Shown: in pieces, positions 17,279-25,809 of the stretch | Layout: each line of letters opens with the position of its first letter | Position numbering within the stretch: the stretch's first letter is position 1 | NCBI GenBank assembly: GCA_035549075.1 | Contig: DASZRT010000082.1 | Span: 3,811-67,810, forward strand | Source of the DNA: DASZFV01 sp035549075 | Lineage (GTDB): Bacteria > Myxococcota_A > Polyangia > Fen-1088 | Direction of reading: 5' to 3' | Length of the DNA: 64,000 bases | Notes under the pieces: generated by a model | What the model saw: the letters and a program-made list of their open reading frames with translations, nothing else | Told to the model about the DNA's origin: nothing | The model's database searches: none | Position numbers and translations under genes: made by a program

Positions 17279-19771
17279 TCAATCGAGGTAGAGCGTCGCG
17301 AGCAAACGGAGCGTCAGCGGGTACGCCGGCGTGTAGTCGACGTCTTCGCAGCCGTAGAAGCCGCCCGCGACGCCGCCGCTGGGCGCGGACGCGAGCCGCG
17401 CGTTGTGGCCGCATGAAAATCCCGCGGGCACGGGCGCGCCGACGGCGGGCTCGCCCGGCAGGCGGCTCACCGTCGCGAACTGCGCCGAGCGGTAGGTGCC
17501 GTCGAGCAGGTTCTCGACGTCGAGCGCGACGTCGAACCAGCGGTGCCGGTAGCCGACGTGCAGATCGAGCTGCGTGAAGCCGGGCGCCGTGAGCGCGCCG
17601 TCGTCGGTCGCGGGGCGATCGCCGATGCCGTAGAAGCGCAGGCCGGCGCGCGCGACGCCGGGGCCGAGCGCGTGGCGGCCCGAGAGCCCGCCCGCCCACG
17701 TCTGCTTGGGCGCGAGCGCGAGGCCGCCGCCGTTCTCCATGTCGGTCGTGAAGTGCGACTTCGTGAAGCTGAGCGCGAGATCGGCGGCGAGCCACGGCGT
17801 GACCTCGTAGCGCGTCTCGACCTCGACGCCGCGGCGGGTGGTCGGATCGCTCACGCCCGTCGTGCCGTCGTCGCCGTTCCACACCGTCTCGCTCGCGAGG
17901 TCGAGCTGCCACAGCGCCGCCGCGAGATCCCACTTGTCGAACAAGCGCGCGCGCGCGCCCAGCTCTTCGCCTTTCGCGCGCGCGAGCGGCGTGACGGCCG
18001 GCTGCGCGAACACGCCGCGCACGTCGTTCGAGTGGAAGCCGTGGCCGTAGTTCACGTAGACGTCGAGCTGCGCGCGCGGGCGATCGAGCGGCGTCACGAT
18101 GAGGCTCGCCTTGGGGCTCAGCTGGTGCGCGCCGTCGGTGCCGCTTTGGGGCGCGGCCGGATCGGTCGACATGAGGCGATCGTCGACGGCGAACGACAGT
18201 GAATCGGCGCGGCCGCCGAGATCCGCGCGGATCCACGACGCGGGCGTGATCTCTTCGTTGAGGTAGGCGCCCAGCATCGTCTGGTGGACGTCATTGCTGC
18301 GCACGGCGGTGACTTGCTTCCGCTGCCGCGTGTCCCACAGCTCTTCGTGGATGTCGTCGCTGCGGACGTCGCCGCCGATCGTCGTGTCGAGCTTCACGCG
18401 GCCGAACGTGTGCTCGACGCGGTAGCTGACCTTGGCACCGGTGAACGTGCGGCGGTCGACCTGCTCGATCTCGTCGCCGTCGGCGGGGTCGCGCAGCGCG
18501 ATCGTGAAGTTCGAGAACAGGTTGAAGCGGTACGACGCGAGGTAGGCCATCGCGCGCAGCTCACTGGTCTCGTTGGGGCGCAGCTCGTAGTGCAGCGCGA
18601 GCTGGTGGCGCGCCGTGCTGCCGCCCTCGTCGGGATCGAGCGAGCCCCAGCGAGAGATCAGACCCTGCTCGACGGCCCGCGCGGGAATTTGTCCCGAGCC
18701 GTGCCACGTGCCGGCGTAACTCATCTCGGTGAGCGAGAGCTTCGACGTCGGTGAGAACGCGTAGGTCAGCTTGTTGAAGAGCTTGTACTTGTCCCAATCG
18801 TCGGGGTGATCGAAGGGGCCGTTCGTGCGGCCGACCTCGGCGGCGAACGTCGCTTTGAGCGGCGAATCGGCGAAGGTCGGGCTCGCGATCGCGAGGCCGC
18901 GGTACCCGAGCTGGCCGTGGCCGGGCGAGCCGACGAGGCCGGCGGCGACGGCGCTGTGCTCGAAGGCGTCGCGCGAGACCATGTTGACGGCGCCGGCGGT
19001 CGCGAAGTCGCCCTGTTGCGCGAAGTACGGACCCTTCGTTATTTCCACGCGCTCGACGACCTCGGGGATGATGAAGTTCGTGTCGGCGAACCCTTGCCCG
19101 TGCGCGTGCGAGACCAGGTTGATGGGCACGCCGTCGATCGAGAGCGCGAGGTCGGTGCCGTGGTCGGCGTCGAAGCCGCGCAGGAAGTACTGGTTGGCTT
19201 TGCCGCCGCCCGAGTGCTGGACCATGACGAGGCCGGGCGTGACGCGCAGGATGTCCTGCACGCTGCCGATGGGGCGCAGCTGGAAGTCGCGGTCCTGCAC
19301 GGCGAACGACGACGCCGCGCTGATGGGCTTGGCGCCGAGGACGAGCGTCGACTGATCGGGTCCGACTTGAACCGAAGGCGCGGGCGGCGGGGCCGGGAGC
19401 GAGGGTGGGGGAGGCGGCGGTGGCTCGGGCGGCAGGTGGAACTCGTAGGTGAATTCGACGGTCGACGGCACGGCGACGCCGCGGCGGCGCGCGGGCGTGA
19501 ACGTGAAGCGACGCGCAGCCGCGACGGCCGACTCGTCGAATCCGTGGCCGGCGGGCGTCGTCACGCGGACGCCCGTGACCTTGCCTTCGGCGTCGAGGTC
19601 GAGCTCGAGCCCTACGTTGCCCTCGACGCGCGCCGCGAGCGCTTCGGCCGGGTAGGCGGCCTCGGGGTGACCTTGCAGAGAAGGCGCCGCAATCTCGACG
19701 GGCGGGGTCTGCGCGCGCGCGGTCGCCGTCGTGGCGACGACCAGTGAGACGGCGAGCGCGCGAACGAACAT
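17279..19771 (-). CDS. TonB-dependent outer-membrane receptor with its own TonB C-terminal domain
   Basis: The 830-residue protein starts at ATG 19771; GTG 19789 is also in frame but falls within a likely operator. A signal peptide ends near ARAQ (about residue 21). Residues about 35-113 match the TonB C-terminal fold (AAYPAEALAARVEGNVGLEL through TVEFTYEFHL). A proline stretch follows (about 114-132), then a plug domain (about 145-255, with LRGFDADHGTDLALSIDGVP) and a 22-strand-type barrel to the C-terminus, which ends in an aromatic/aliphatic LATLYLD strand. Such receptors import scarce metals, chelates or other ligands using TonB energy. The nikR gene lies just upstream on the same strand, so nickel or cobalt chelate is the best guess; the ligand cannot be read from the barrel. 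Confidence 0.93.
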   Translation of the reverse strand: MFVRALAVSLVVATTATARAQTPPVEIAAPSLQGHPEAAYPAEALAARVEGNVGLELDLDAEGKVTGVRVTTPAGHGFDESAVAAARRFTFTPARRRGVAVPSTVEFTYEFHLPPEPPPPPPPSLPAPPPAPSVQVGPDQSTLVLGAKPISAASSFAVQDRDFQLRPIGSVQDILRVTPGLVMVQHSGGGKANQYFLRGFDADHGTDLALSIDGVPINLVSHAHGQGFADTNFIIPEVVERVEITKGPYFAQQGDFATAGAVNMVSRDAFEHSAVAAGLVGSPGHGQLGYRGLAIASPTFADSPLKATFAAEVGRTNGPFDHPDDWDKYKLFNKLTYAFSPTSKLSLTEMSYAGTWHGSGQIPARAVEQGLISRWGSLDPDEGGSTARHQLALHYELRPNETSELRAMAYLASYRFNLFSNFTIALRDPADGDEIEQVDRRTFTGAKVSYRVEHTFGRVKLDTTIGGDVRSDDIHEELWDTRQRKQVTAVRSNDVHQTMLGAYLNEEITPASWIRADLGGRADSLSFAVDDRLMSTDPAAPQSGTDGAHQLSPKASLIVTPLDRPRAQLDVYVNYGHGFHSNDVRGVFAQPAVTPLARAKGEELGARARLFDKWDLAAALWQLDLASETVWNGDDGTTGVSDPTTRRGVEVETRYEVTPWLAADLALSFTKSHFTTDMENGGGLALAPKQTWAGGLSGRHALGPGVARAGLRFYGIGDRPATDDGALTAPGFTQLDLHVGYRHRWFDVALDVENLLDGTYRSAQFATVSRLPGEPAVGAPVPAGFSCGHNARLASAPSGGVAGGFYGCEDVDYTPAYPLTLRLLATLYLD

Positions 19772-19782
19772 CGGAGGTCCGC

Positions 19783-19810
19783 GTAACACGATTCACGCGA
19801 GTCGTGCCAC
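19783..19810. promoter_or_regulatory. Candidate NikR operator upstream of the TonB receptor
   Basis: GTAACACGA-N10-TCGTGCCAC is an imperfect dyad, and the symmetry extends outwards with purine-for-purine mismatches. It ends 11 bases before the receptor ATG. The core TAACACGA-N11-CGTGCCAC (19784-19810) recurs exactly, with the same spacing, at 20366-20392 upstream of tonB. The half-site GTAACAC is the heptamer I recall for deltaproteobacterial NikR sites (GTGTTAC-N13/14-GTAACAC), but here the halves face the other way. Confidence 0.7.
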
Positions 19811-19842
19811 ACGTTTGTGTGACAACGGCCGGCTTCGCCGCG

Positions 19843-20295
19843 TCAGTGGGTGTGGCCGTGGGCGTGCGGGTGCTTGCGCGCCTTCGCCGCGCCGCCGTTC
19901 GCGATGATCTCGAGGCCGCCTTGCTTCACGCCGCGCATCGCCAGGATGCGATCGGCGAGGCTCTGCAGCTGATCGGACACGCCCTGCAGGACGACGACCT
20001 CGAGGCAAAGGTCGTGTGTGAGGTGCACGTGCAGCGCGGCGCGCACGCCGTCGCCCAGCTCGTGCTGCAGCTCGGTGAGCTTCTCGCTGAGGTCGCGCAC
20101 GTGGTGATCGTAGACGAGGGTCAGCGTCCCCACGGCCTTGACGCCCTTTTTGACCTTGGCGCGGCCCACCTCGGCGCGCGAGAGATCCCGGAACAGCTCC
20201 GAGCGCGTGCAGCCGCGCTCGCGCGTGAGCGCGTCGATCTCTTTGAGGAGCGAGCCTTCGATGGCGACGCCGAACCGAACCAGCGGATCCTTCAT
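19843..20295 (-). CDS. nikR: Nickel-responsive regulator NikR
   Basis: The 150-residue protein has an N-terminal ribbon-helix-helix domain (VRFGVAIEGSLLKEIDAL, about residues 6-40) and a C-terminal ACT-like nickel-binding domain. All four high-affinity nickel ligands known from E. coli NikR have counterparts: H78 (LQHEL), H89 and H91 (LHVHL) and C97. The C-terminus ends in HPHAHGHTH, an extra metal-binding tail. I start it at ATG 20295 because this matches the usual N-terminus; an upstream GTG at 20328 adds eleven residues with no family support. It lies 71 bases upstream of the receptor on the same strand and divergent from tonB. NikR normally represses nickel uptake genes when nickel is plentiful. 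Confidence 0.95.
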   Translation of the reverse strand: MKDPLVRFGVAIEGSLLKEIDALTRERGCTRSELFRDLSRAEVGRAKVKKGVKAVGTLTLVYDHHVRDLSEKLTELQHELGDGVRAALHVHLTHDLCLEVVVLQGVSDQLQSLADRILAMRGVKQGGLEIIANGGAAKARKHPHAHGHTH

Positions 20296-20365
20296 GCCGC
20301 GCAAGCTAACGCAGCGCCGCGCCGACAAAAAGTGCCGAGGAGTCGCGACGCGCGTCTCCAGCCGT

Positions 20366-20392
20366 TAACACGACCGTGACGATCCGTGCCAC
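20366..20392. promoter_or_regulatory. Second copy of the candidate NikR operator, upstream of tonB
   Basis: TAACACGA-N11-CGTGCCAC matches the site at 19784-19810 at all 16 defined positions with the same spacing. It lies 25 bases before the tonB GTG and about 70 bases before nikR, so it could control both divergent genes. A short direct repeat of GATCCGTGC follows it. Confidence 0.7.
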
Positions 20393-20417
20393 CGATCCGT
20401 GCTAGTCGTGGGCGGTC

Positions 20418-21146
20418 GTGACCGGTCGCCGAACATCGTGGATTCGTCGTGGAGGCGGCGCGCTCGTCGCGTCGGCGCTCGTCCACGCCGCCGCGGCGGC
20501 CACCGCAATGACGATCGGCGGCGCGTGGGTCGCGTCGTCTTCGGCGGGTCCAGCCCCCGAGACGGTCGAAGTCGACGTCGCGCCGCTCACCGACACGCTC
20601 GCGCCCTCCGCCGCCCAAACGGAGCCTGCGACGCCGTCTCCTTCGCGCGCGGTCGCGCCGACGCACGCGCGCCCGGCGACCCGCGCCGTCCACGCGGCGC
20701 CGGCGCCGGTGTCCGACGCCGCGCCCGCGGCGACCGCGACGAACGACGCCGCGCCCGCGCGCTTCGCGATGAGCGCGGGCACCGTCGCGTCGGGCCCCGC
20801 GCTCGTGTCGACGGCGACGTCGGCCGTCGCCGCCTCGGGTTCGACCAGCGAAGTTGCCGCGCTCGCCGAGGGCGACGTCGATCAGCGCGCGCGCTTGCTC
20901 GCGATGGGCCCGCTCGTCTACCCGTCGGCCGCGCGCGACGCCGAGCTCGAGGCCGACGTCGCGGTCGATCTCGTCGTCGCCACCGACGGCCGCGTCGTCA
21001 CGGCGCGCGCCGCGAGCCACGCCGGGTACGGCCTCGAAGACGCCGCCGTGCGCGCCGTCCGCGGCTACCGCTTCTCGCCCGCGCTGCGCGCCGGCCGCGC
21101 CGTCGCCGTGCGCATGCGCTGGACCGTGCAGTTCCGTCTTCGCTGA
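20418..21146 (+). CDS. tonB: TonB-family energy transducer
   Basis: This 242-residue protein has a basic N-terminus, one membrane anchor (about residues 14-38), an Ala/Pro/Thr-rich periplasmic spacer of about 120 residues, and a C-terminal TonB domain (about 165-242, LVYPSAARDAELEADVAVDL to MRWTVQFRLR). The domain is similar to the one built into the receptor at 17279-19771. TonB links the inner-membrane proton motive force to outer-membrane receptors; its ExbB and ExbD partners are not in the window. The start is GTG 20418. The shared operator motif just upstream ties it to nikR and the receptor, so it is probably a dedicated transducer for that receptor. Confidence 0.88.
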   Translation: MTGRRTSWIRRGGGALVASALVHAAAAATAMTIGGAWVASSSAGPAPETVEVDVAPLTDTLAPSAAQTEPATPSPSRAVAPTHARPATRAVHAAPAPVSDAAPAATATNDAAPARFAMSAGTVASGPALVSTATSAVAASGSTSEVAALAEGDVDQRARLLAMGPLVYPSAARDAELEADVAVDLVVATDGRVVTARAASHAGYGLEDAAVRAVRGYRFSPALRAGRAVAVRMRWTVQFRLR

Positions 21147-21164
21147 TGGTCCCAGAGATCGACC

Positions 21165-21785
21165 ATGGATGAGATCTACCGGCTGTTCCCCATCCCGTTC
21201 ATGCGCGCGCGCGGCACGTTGCACCCCGAGCTCGTCGCGCGGCTCGCCGAGCACTTCTCGACGCTCGCGACGCGCGACAACAGCTCGTCGGCGAACCTCT
21301 CGCACACGCGCATGCTCAAGCCCAAGGACAGCCCGCTGCTCGCGAAGGCGGCCGAGCTCATCGCGCCCAAGCTCGAGGAGTACGGCGCGCACCTGCTGGG
21401 CGAGCGCCTGCGCTGGTTCCTCAAGGAGATGTGGGTCAACGTCCTCGACACGGGCGGTCGGCAGGCGATGCACAACCACGCCAACAGCTTCGTCTCGGGG
21501 GTGGTGTACCTCACGCCGACGCACGCGGGCTCGCAGACGGTGTTCATGAAGGCGCCAGGCGGCAGCGACTTTTTGTTCAAGAACGATCACGCGGGCACGA
21601 CGCCGACGGAGTTCAGCGCCGACAAGTGGATCAGCCCCGCGCCCGAGCCCGGCGACCTGGTGCTGTTCCCGAGCTACGTCATGCACGCCGTGCCGCCGAA
21701 CCAGGGCGCGCGGCGCATCACGCTGTCGTTCAACTCCATCCCGGCGCAGCTCGACTCGTGGGGCTACGTCGTCAAGCTGAGTTGA
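21165..21785 (+). CDS. Putative 2OG-Fe(II) oxygenase (TIGR02466-like)
   Basis: The 206-residue cytoplasmic protein matches the small 2OG-Fe(II) oxygenase family in length and pattern. An N-terminal FPIPFMRARG leads to a helical part, then HNHANSFVSGVVYLTP (candidate iron ligands near residue 103), and a distal PSYVMHAVPPNQGARRITLSFN that holds the second His and the Arg expected to bind 2-oxoglutarate. The substrate is unknown. It begins 18 bases after tonB and its stop lies two bases before the next start, so it could be co-transcribed with either neighbour. The proximal ligand motif is HxH-like rather than a clean HxD, which I note without drawing a conclusion. Confidence 0.8.
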   Translation: MDEIYRLFPIPFMRARGTLHPELVARLAEHFSTLATRDNSSSANLSHTRMLKPKDSPLLAKAAELIAPKLEEYGAHLLGERLRWFLKEMWVNVLDTGGRQAMHNHANSFVSGVVYLTPTHAGSQTVFMKAPGGSDFLFKNDHAGTTPTEFSADKWISPAPEPGDLVLFPSYVMHAVPPNQGARRITLSFNSIPAQLDSWGYVVKLS

Positions 21786-21787
21786 AC

Positions 21788-24343
21788 GTGCGGCGCGTGC
21801 GCGCGGCGCGCCTCTTGATGGTCGCGTCCGGGTTCGCCGGGCTCGGCTACCAGATCGTTTGGACGCAGCAGTGCGCGCTGTGGCTCGGGCACGAGGCCGC
21901 GGCCGTGCTGGCCGTCGTCGCGGCGTTCTTCGGCGGGCTCGCCGCCGGCGCGTTCGCGCTAGGTGGGCGCGTCGCGCGCAGCGCGCGGCCGCGACGTTGG
22001 TACGTCGGGTGCGAGCTCACGATCGCCGCGTGGAGCCTCGCGCTCGTGTTCGTCATGCGGCCGTTCAGCGCGGCGGCGCTGCGGCTCACGGGCGCCGAGC
22101 CGTCGGCGACGTGGCAGTGGGCCGTCGCCTTCGTCGGCACGTTCGCGCTGTTCTTGCCGGCGACGGCGGCCATGGGCGCGACGCTGCCGGCGATGGAGCG
22201 GCTCGCGGCGCGCGACGACGGTCGTGGCGTCGCGGGGCTCTACGCGGCCAACACCTTCGGCGCCGTCGTGGGCGTGCTCGCGTCGGCCTTCGCGCTCGTC
22301 CCGGGGCTCGGGCTCTCGCGCACGGCAGGCCTCGGCGTCGCGCTGAACCTCGCGTGCGCGCTCGCGGTGCGCGCGATCTTTCCGGCGACGATCGCCAGCG
22401 AAGAGAGCAAGGCGCCTGCGCCGGCCTCGTCAGACGCGCGCGCCTTGCTCGCGACGCTCGGGGTGACGGGTCTCCTAGGCCTCGGCTTCGAAGTGCTCGT
22501 CGTGCGCGTGCTCAGCCAAGTCACCGAGGACACGGTCTACTCGTTCGCGCTCTCGCTCGCGGTCTACCTCGTCGGCAGCGCCGCGGGCGCGGCGGCGTAT
22601 CAGCGTTGGCTCGTCGCGCGCCGCGATCGCGGGACGCTCGGCGACGAGCTGCTGGGCGCGCTGGCGGTCGCGTGCCTGTTGGGGACGGCGTCGCTGTGGG
22701 CGGCCGACGCGACGAGGGCCTTCGCGCTGCACGCGCTCGGCGGTGGCATGCCCGCGGCGATCGCCGCCGAAGCGCTGCTCGCCGTCACGGCGTTCGGCCC
22801 CGCGACGATCGTCATGGGCGCGCTCTTCAGCCACCTCGCGGGCCGCGCGATCGCCGGGGGCGTGTCGCTCGGCACGGCGCTCGGCGTGAACACGCTCGGC
22901 GCGGCCGTGGCGCCCGCGCTCTGGGGCGTCGCCGTCGTGCCCGCGCTCGGCCCGAAGCGCGCGCTCCTTCTGATCGCCGCGGGTTACCTCGCGCTCGTCG
23001 CGCGCCGCGCGTGGCGACGGCCAATCGTGTGGGCGCCGGCGCTCGGGGCGCTCGCGCTCGCGGCGTTCGCGCCGCCGCTCGTGTTCGTCGACGTGCCGCC
23101 GGGCGGTCGTGTCGTCAGCTACCGCGAGGGCGTCATGGCCGCCGTGAGCGTCGTCGAGGACGCCGACGGCGTCGCGCGCCTGCGCATCAACGATCGCCAA
23201 CAAGAAGGCAGCAGCGCGACCTACCACGTCGACGCGCGCCAGGCGTGGTTGCCGCTGCTGCTGCACCCGGCGCCCGCGCGCGCGTTGTTCCTCGGCCTCG
23301 GCACGGGCGTGACGGCGTCGGCGGCCACCGAGGACCCGCGCGTGCGCGTCGAGGCCGTCGAGCTCTTGCCCGAGGTCATCGAGGCGTCGTCGGTGTTCCG
23401 GCCCACCGCCGATGGCTCCTTGGATCGCCTGCACGTCGTCGCGGCCGACGCGCGTCGCTTCGTGCGCGAGAGCGACGCGCGCTACGACGTCATCGTGGCC
23501 GACAACTTTCACCCGGCGCGCAGCGGCTCGGGCGCGCTGTACACCGTCGAGCATTTCGAGGCGGTGCGCACGCGGCTCGCCGCGGGCGGCGTGTTCTGTC
23601 AGTGGCTGCCGCTGCATCAGCTCGATCTCGACACGCTCCGCATCATCGCGCGCTCGTTCCTCACCGCGTTCCCCGACGGCGCCGCGATCCTCGCGAGCAA
23701 CAGCCTCGAGACGCCGGTGATCGGCCTCGTGGGCCGCGACGCCGCGCGCGCGTTCGACCTGGCGGCGCTGCGCGCGCGCCTCTCGGCGGGGCTTCCCACG
23801 CGCGCGGCGACGCTGGGCTTCGACGACGAGCTGGCCGTGTTGGGCGCCTTCGTCGCGGGGCCCGAGGCGCTGCGCCGCTTCGCGGGCGACGCGCCCCTCA
23901 ACACCGACGATCGCCCCGTCGTCGCTTACCGCGCGCCGCGCGTGACCTACGCGCCCGACTCGCTGCCGCGGGACCGCTTGTTGGCGTTCCTCGGTGAGGT
24001 CGCGGGCCGGGGCGCGCCGCCCGCCCTCGCGCCCGACGATCCCGCGTTCGCGCGTCGGCTCGCCGCCTATGAGGCCGCGCGCGACCGGTTCCTCAGGTCG
24101 GGCCGCGACGTGCGCCCGTCGGGCGACGTGCGCGCGATGCTCGCGCAGGTGCAGGCGCCGCTGCTCGCCGTGCTCCGCAAGAGCCCCGACTTTCGCCCCG
24201 CGTACGATCCCCTGATCGCGATGGCGGGCGCGCTCGCCCCGATCGATCCCGCGGCCGCGCGCGTGTTGCTCAGCGAGCTGGCGCGCGTCCAGCCCGCGAG
24301 AACCGAAGCCGCGCGCCTGCTCGCTTCGCTCGACGCGCGCTAA
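21788..24343 (+). CDS. Membrane protein with spermidine-synthase-like domain
   Basis: This 851-residue protein starts at GTG 21788, two bases after the oxygenase stop. The N-terminal half (about 1-430) has twelve to fourteen membrane segments with the FAGLGYQIVWTQ opening typical of this family. The C-terminal half carries a spermidine-synthase-like Rossmann domain (ALFLGLGTGVTASAA, then VVAADARRFVRES and YDVIVADNFHP). After that comes an alpha-helical tail. Such fusions are common in bacteria and the enzymatic reaction is generally unassigned; a true aminopropyl transfer function should not be assumed. The gene overlaps the following convergent hydrolase gene by four bases. Confidence 0.88.
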   Translation: MRRVRAARLLMVASGFAGLGYQIVWTQQCALWLGHEAAAVLAVVAAFFGGLAAGAFALGGRVARSARPRRWYVGCELTIAAWSLALVFVMRPFSAAALRLTGAEPSATWQWAVAFVGTFALFLPATAAMGATLPAMERLAARDDGRGVAGLYAANTFGAVVGVLASAFALVPGLGLSRTAGLGVALNLACALAVRAIFPATIASEESKAPAPASSDARALLATLGVTGLLGLGFEVLVVRVLSQVTEDTVYSFALSLAVYLVGSAAGAAAYQRWLVARRDRGTLGDELLGALAVACLLGTASLWAADATRAFALHALGGGMPAAIAAEALLAVTAFGPATIVMGALFSHLAGRAIAGGVSLGTALGVNTLGAAVAPALWGVAVVPALGPKRALLLIAAGYLALVARRAWRRPIVWAPALGALALAAFAPPLVFVDVPPGGRVVSYREGVMAAVSVVEDADGVARLRINDRQQEGSSATYHVDARQAWLPLLLHPAPARALFLGLGTGVTASAATEDPRVRVEAVELLPEVIEASSVFRPTADGSLDRLHVVAADARRFVRESDARYDVIVADNFHPARSGSGALYTVEHFEAVRTRLAAGGVFCQWLPLHQLDLDTLRIIARSFLTAFPDGAAILASNSLETPVIGLVGRDAARAFDLAALRARLSAGLPTRAATLGFDDELAVLGAFVAGPEALRRFAGDAPLNTDDRPVVAYRAPRVTYAPDSLPRDRLLAFLGEVAGRGAPPALAPDDPAFARRLAAYEAARDRFLRSGRDVRPSGDVRAMLAQVQAPLLAVLRKSPDFRPAYDPLIAMAGALAPIDPAAARVLLSELARVQPARTEAARLLASLDAR

Positions 24344-25251
24344 GGCGCCTGGAAGCCGTCGCGGTACAAGCCGGCGCGCAGATCCTCGGCCAGCGCCACG
24401 GGATCGTGTGCGATGACGAGGTGGACGTCGGCGGGCAGCTTCGCGAGCGCGCGCAGCTGCGCCGCGACGGCGCCGCGGTCTTCCTTCATGAGCAGCGTCG
24501 CGATCGCGGGCCGCCCCTTCTGCAAGGTCACGTTGTCGCGCGTCCAGGCGATGTCGCCCACGAACAGGAAGCGCTTGCCGTCGGCGAGCTCGACGTAGAC
24601 GAGCTGCGAGCCTGGGCTGTGCCCCGGCGCGTGCTGAAGCACGATGCCCGGCGCCACGAGGTACATCCCGCTGTACGAGAGCGGCGCCATCTTGTCGAGC
24701 GCGCCCGCCGGGAAGTCCCCGCGCTCGAGGCGCGGGCTCTCGAGCTGCTCCTTCGTGAACATCGTTTGCCTGGTGATCGCGCCGACGTCGGGCGCCGCCG
24801 CGACGCCGCCGACGTGGTCGACGTGCTCGTGCGTGAAGACGATGGCGCTCGCCTGCTTCATCGCCGCCTCGACGCGATCGAACCCGCCGTCGGTCATGTG
24901 GCTTCCGGGCATCTTCTTCGCGCCCTCGGGCCCCATCGCCGTGTCGATCATGGCCGAGTGGTGGTCGGGCCAGACGACCCGGTGGGCGAGCAGCACCATC
25001 TGGTGCATGCGAAAGCCGTCGCCGGCCACGACGAGGGTGCGCGGAAACGCGAACGTGGCCACGCGCTCGACCTCGATGTGATCGGGCAGGGGGGCGCCGT
25101 CGTCGAGCGCCACGCGGTGCAGCGCCACGAGATCGATCGTGTACTCGCCCGTCGGCGGCGCGGCCGTGCCCGTGAGGGCGACGACGGCGACGACGAGCAG
25201 GACGACGAAGCCCCCGAGGATCCAGGGCCAGCGGCTGCGTTTTCCCGACAT
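24340..25251 (-). CDS. Metallo-beta-lactamase-fold hydrolase, membrane-anchored
   Basis: The 303-residue protein has one N-terminal membrane anchor (about residues 10-28) and a periplasmic MBL domain. The signature THEHVDHVGG (HxHxDH, near residue 140) is complete. Later metal ligands fit APGHSPGS and the FVGDIAW Asp, with a final His at VIAHDP. Family members hydrolyse lactones, thioesters, beta-lactams or other esters, and the substrate here is unknown. It starts at ATG 25251 and is transcribed towards the spermidine-synthase-like gene, with the last four bases shared. No partner gene on its strand suggests a pathway. Confidence 0.88.
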   Translation of the reverse strand: MSGKRSRWPWILGGFVVLLVVAVVALTGTAAPPTGEYTIDLVALHRVALDDGAPLPDHIEVERVATFAFPRTLVVAGDGFRMHQMVLLAHRVVWPDHHSAMIDTAMGPEGAKKMPGSHMTDGGFDRVEAAMKQASAIVFTHEHVDHVGGVAAAPDVGAITRQTMFTKEQLESPRLERGDFPAGALDKMAPLSYSGMYLVAPGIVLQHAPGHSPGSQLVYVELADGKRFLFVGDIAWTRDNVTLQKGRPAIATLLMKEDRGAVAAQLRALAKLPADVHLVIAHDPVALAEDLRAGLYRDGFQAP

Positions 25252-25332
25252 GCGCGGACCCTAGCACGGGCCCCCGAAACAACTTGTGGCTTGCATCCTG
25301 CTCGGTGGCCGCGTATTTGGACACGCCGAAAC

Positions 25333-25809
25333 GTGCGCTCTCCCTCCCTTATAATATGTGCCGTCGTCTTGCTCGCCTGCCAGAGCGCCAACCGTTCGGG
25401 CTCGGGCCCGTTCGGCGGCACGGGCGGCCACGGCGGCGGCTCGACGGGAAGCGGGGGCACGACGGCCACGGGCGGCGTGACCGGCACCGGCGGCGCCACG
25501 GCGACGGGCGGCACGACGGGCATCGGCGCGGCGCCACGCACGACGGCGTCGCCCGACGCCGCCACCACGTACCAGCAAGCGATCGACGTGACGCTCACCC
25601 CCGACGCGCCCGCCAAGACCTACTACACGACCGACGGCTCCGAGCCGACGGCGCAGTCGTCGCTCTACGCTGGGCCGATCACCCTCGAGCAGACGACGAC
25701 GCTGAAGTTCTTCTCCGTCGACGCCGCGGGACACCGCGAGGCGACGGTCACGACGACGTACTCGATCGACATGGTCCGCATTCTTCTCTTGGAGACGGGG
25801 TCACAATGA
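25333..25809 (+). CDS. Lipoprotein with chitobiase C-terminal-like domain
   Basis: This product of about 158 residues begins at GTG 25333. It has a short signal with lipobox LLAC, a Gly/Thr/Ser-rich linker of about 55 residues built of GTGG/ATGG-type units, and a C-terminal domain of about 75 residues that resembles the chitobiase/beta-hexosaminidase C-terminal module (KTYYTTDGSEPTAQSS). It probably stands on the envelope surface and may bind carbohydrate. The gene ends in ATGA overlap with the next gene, so the two are translated together. I recognise no specific family beyond the module. Confidence 0.75.
   Translation: MRSPSLIICAVVLLACQSANRSGSGPFGGTGGHGGGSTGSGGTTATGGVTGTGGATATGGTTGIGAAPRTTASPDAATTYQQAIDVTLTPDAPAKTYYTTDGSEPTAQSSLYAGPITLEQTTTLKFFSVDAAGHREATVTTTYSIDMVRILLLETGSQ

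Noticed and set aside
13259..17416. A 1385-codon plus-strand frame antisense to the isomerase, DUF3604 and receptor genes
   Set aside because: Composition is dominated by Arg/Ala/Val, there are no motifs, and the minus-strand genes have clear domains.
19783..19810. A canonical deltaproteobacterial NikR site (GTGTTAC-N13/14-GTAACAC)
   Set aside because: Only the GTAACAC half is exact and the halves face the opposite way, so I report it as a candidate of a different type.
21788..24343. A true polyamine aminopropyltransferase (speE)
   Set aside because: The domain is fused to a long membrane region and the polyamine-binding residues are not evident.
22475..25324. A 949-codon minus-strand frame antisense to the spermidine-synthase-like gene
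   Set aside because: It is a composition artefact; the real minus-strand gene is only the MBL hydrolase at 24340-25251 in another frame.
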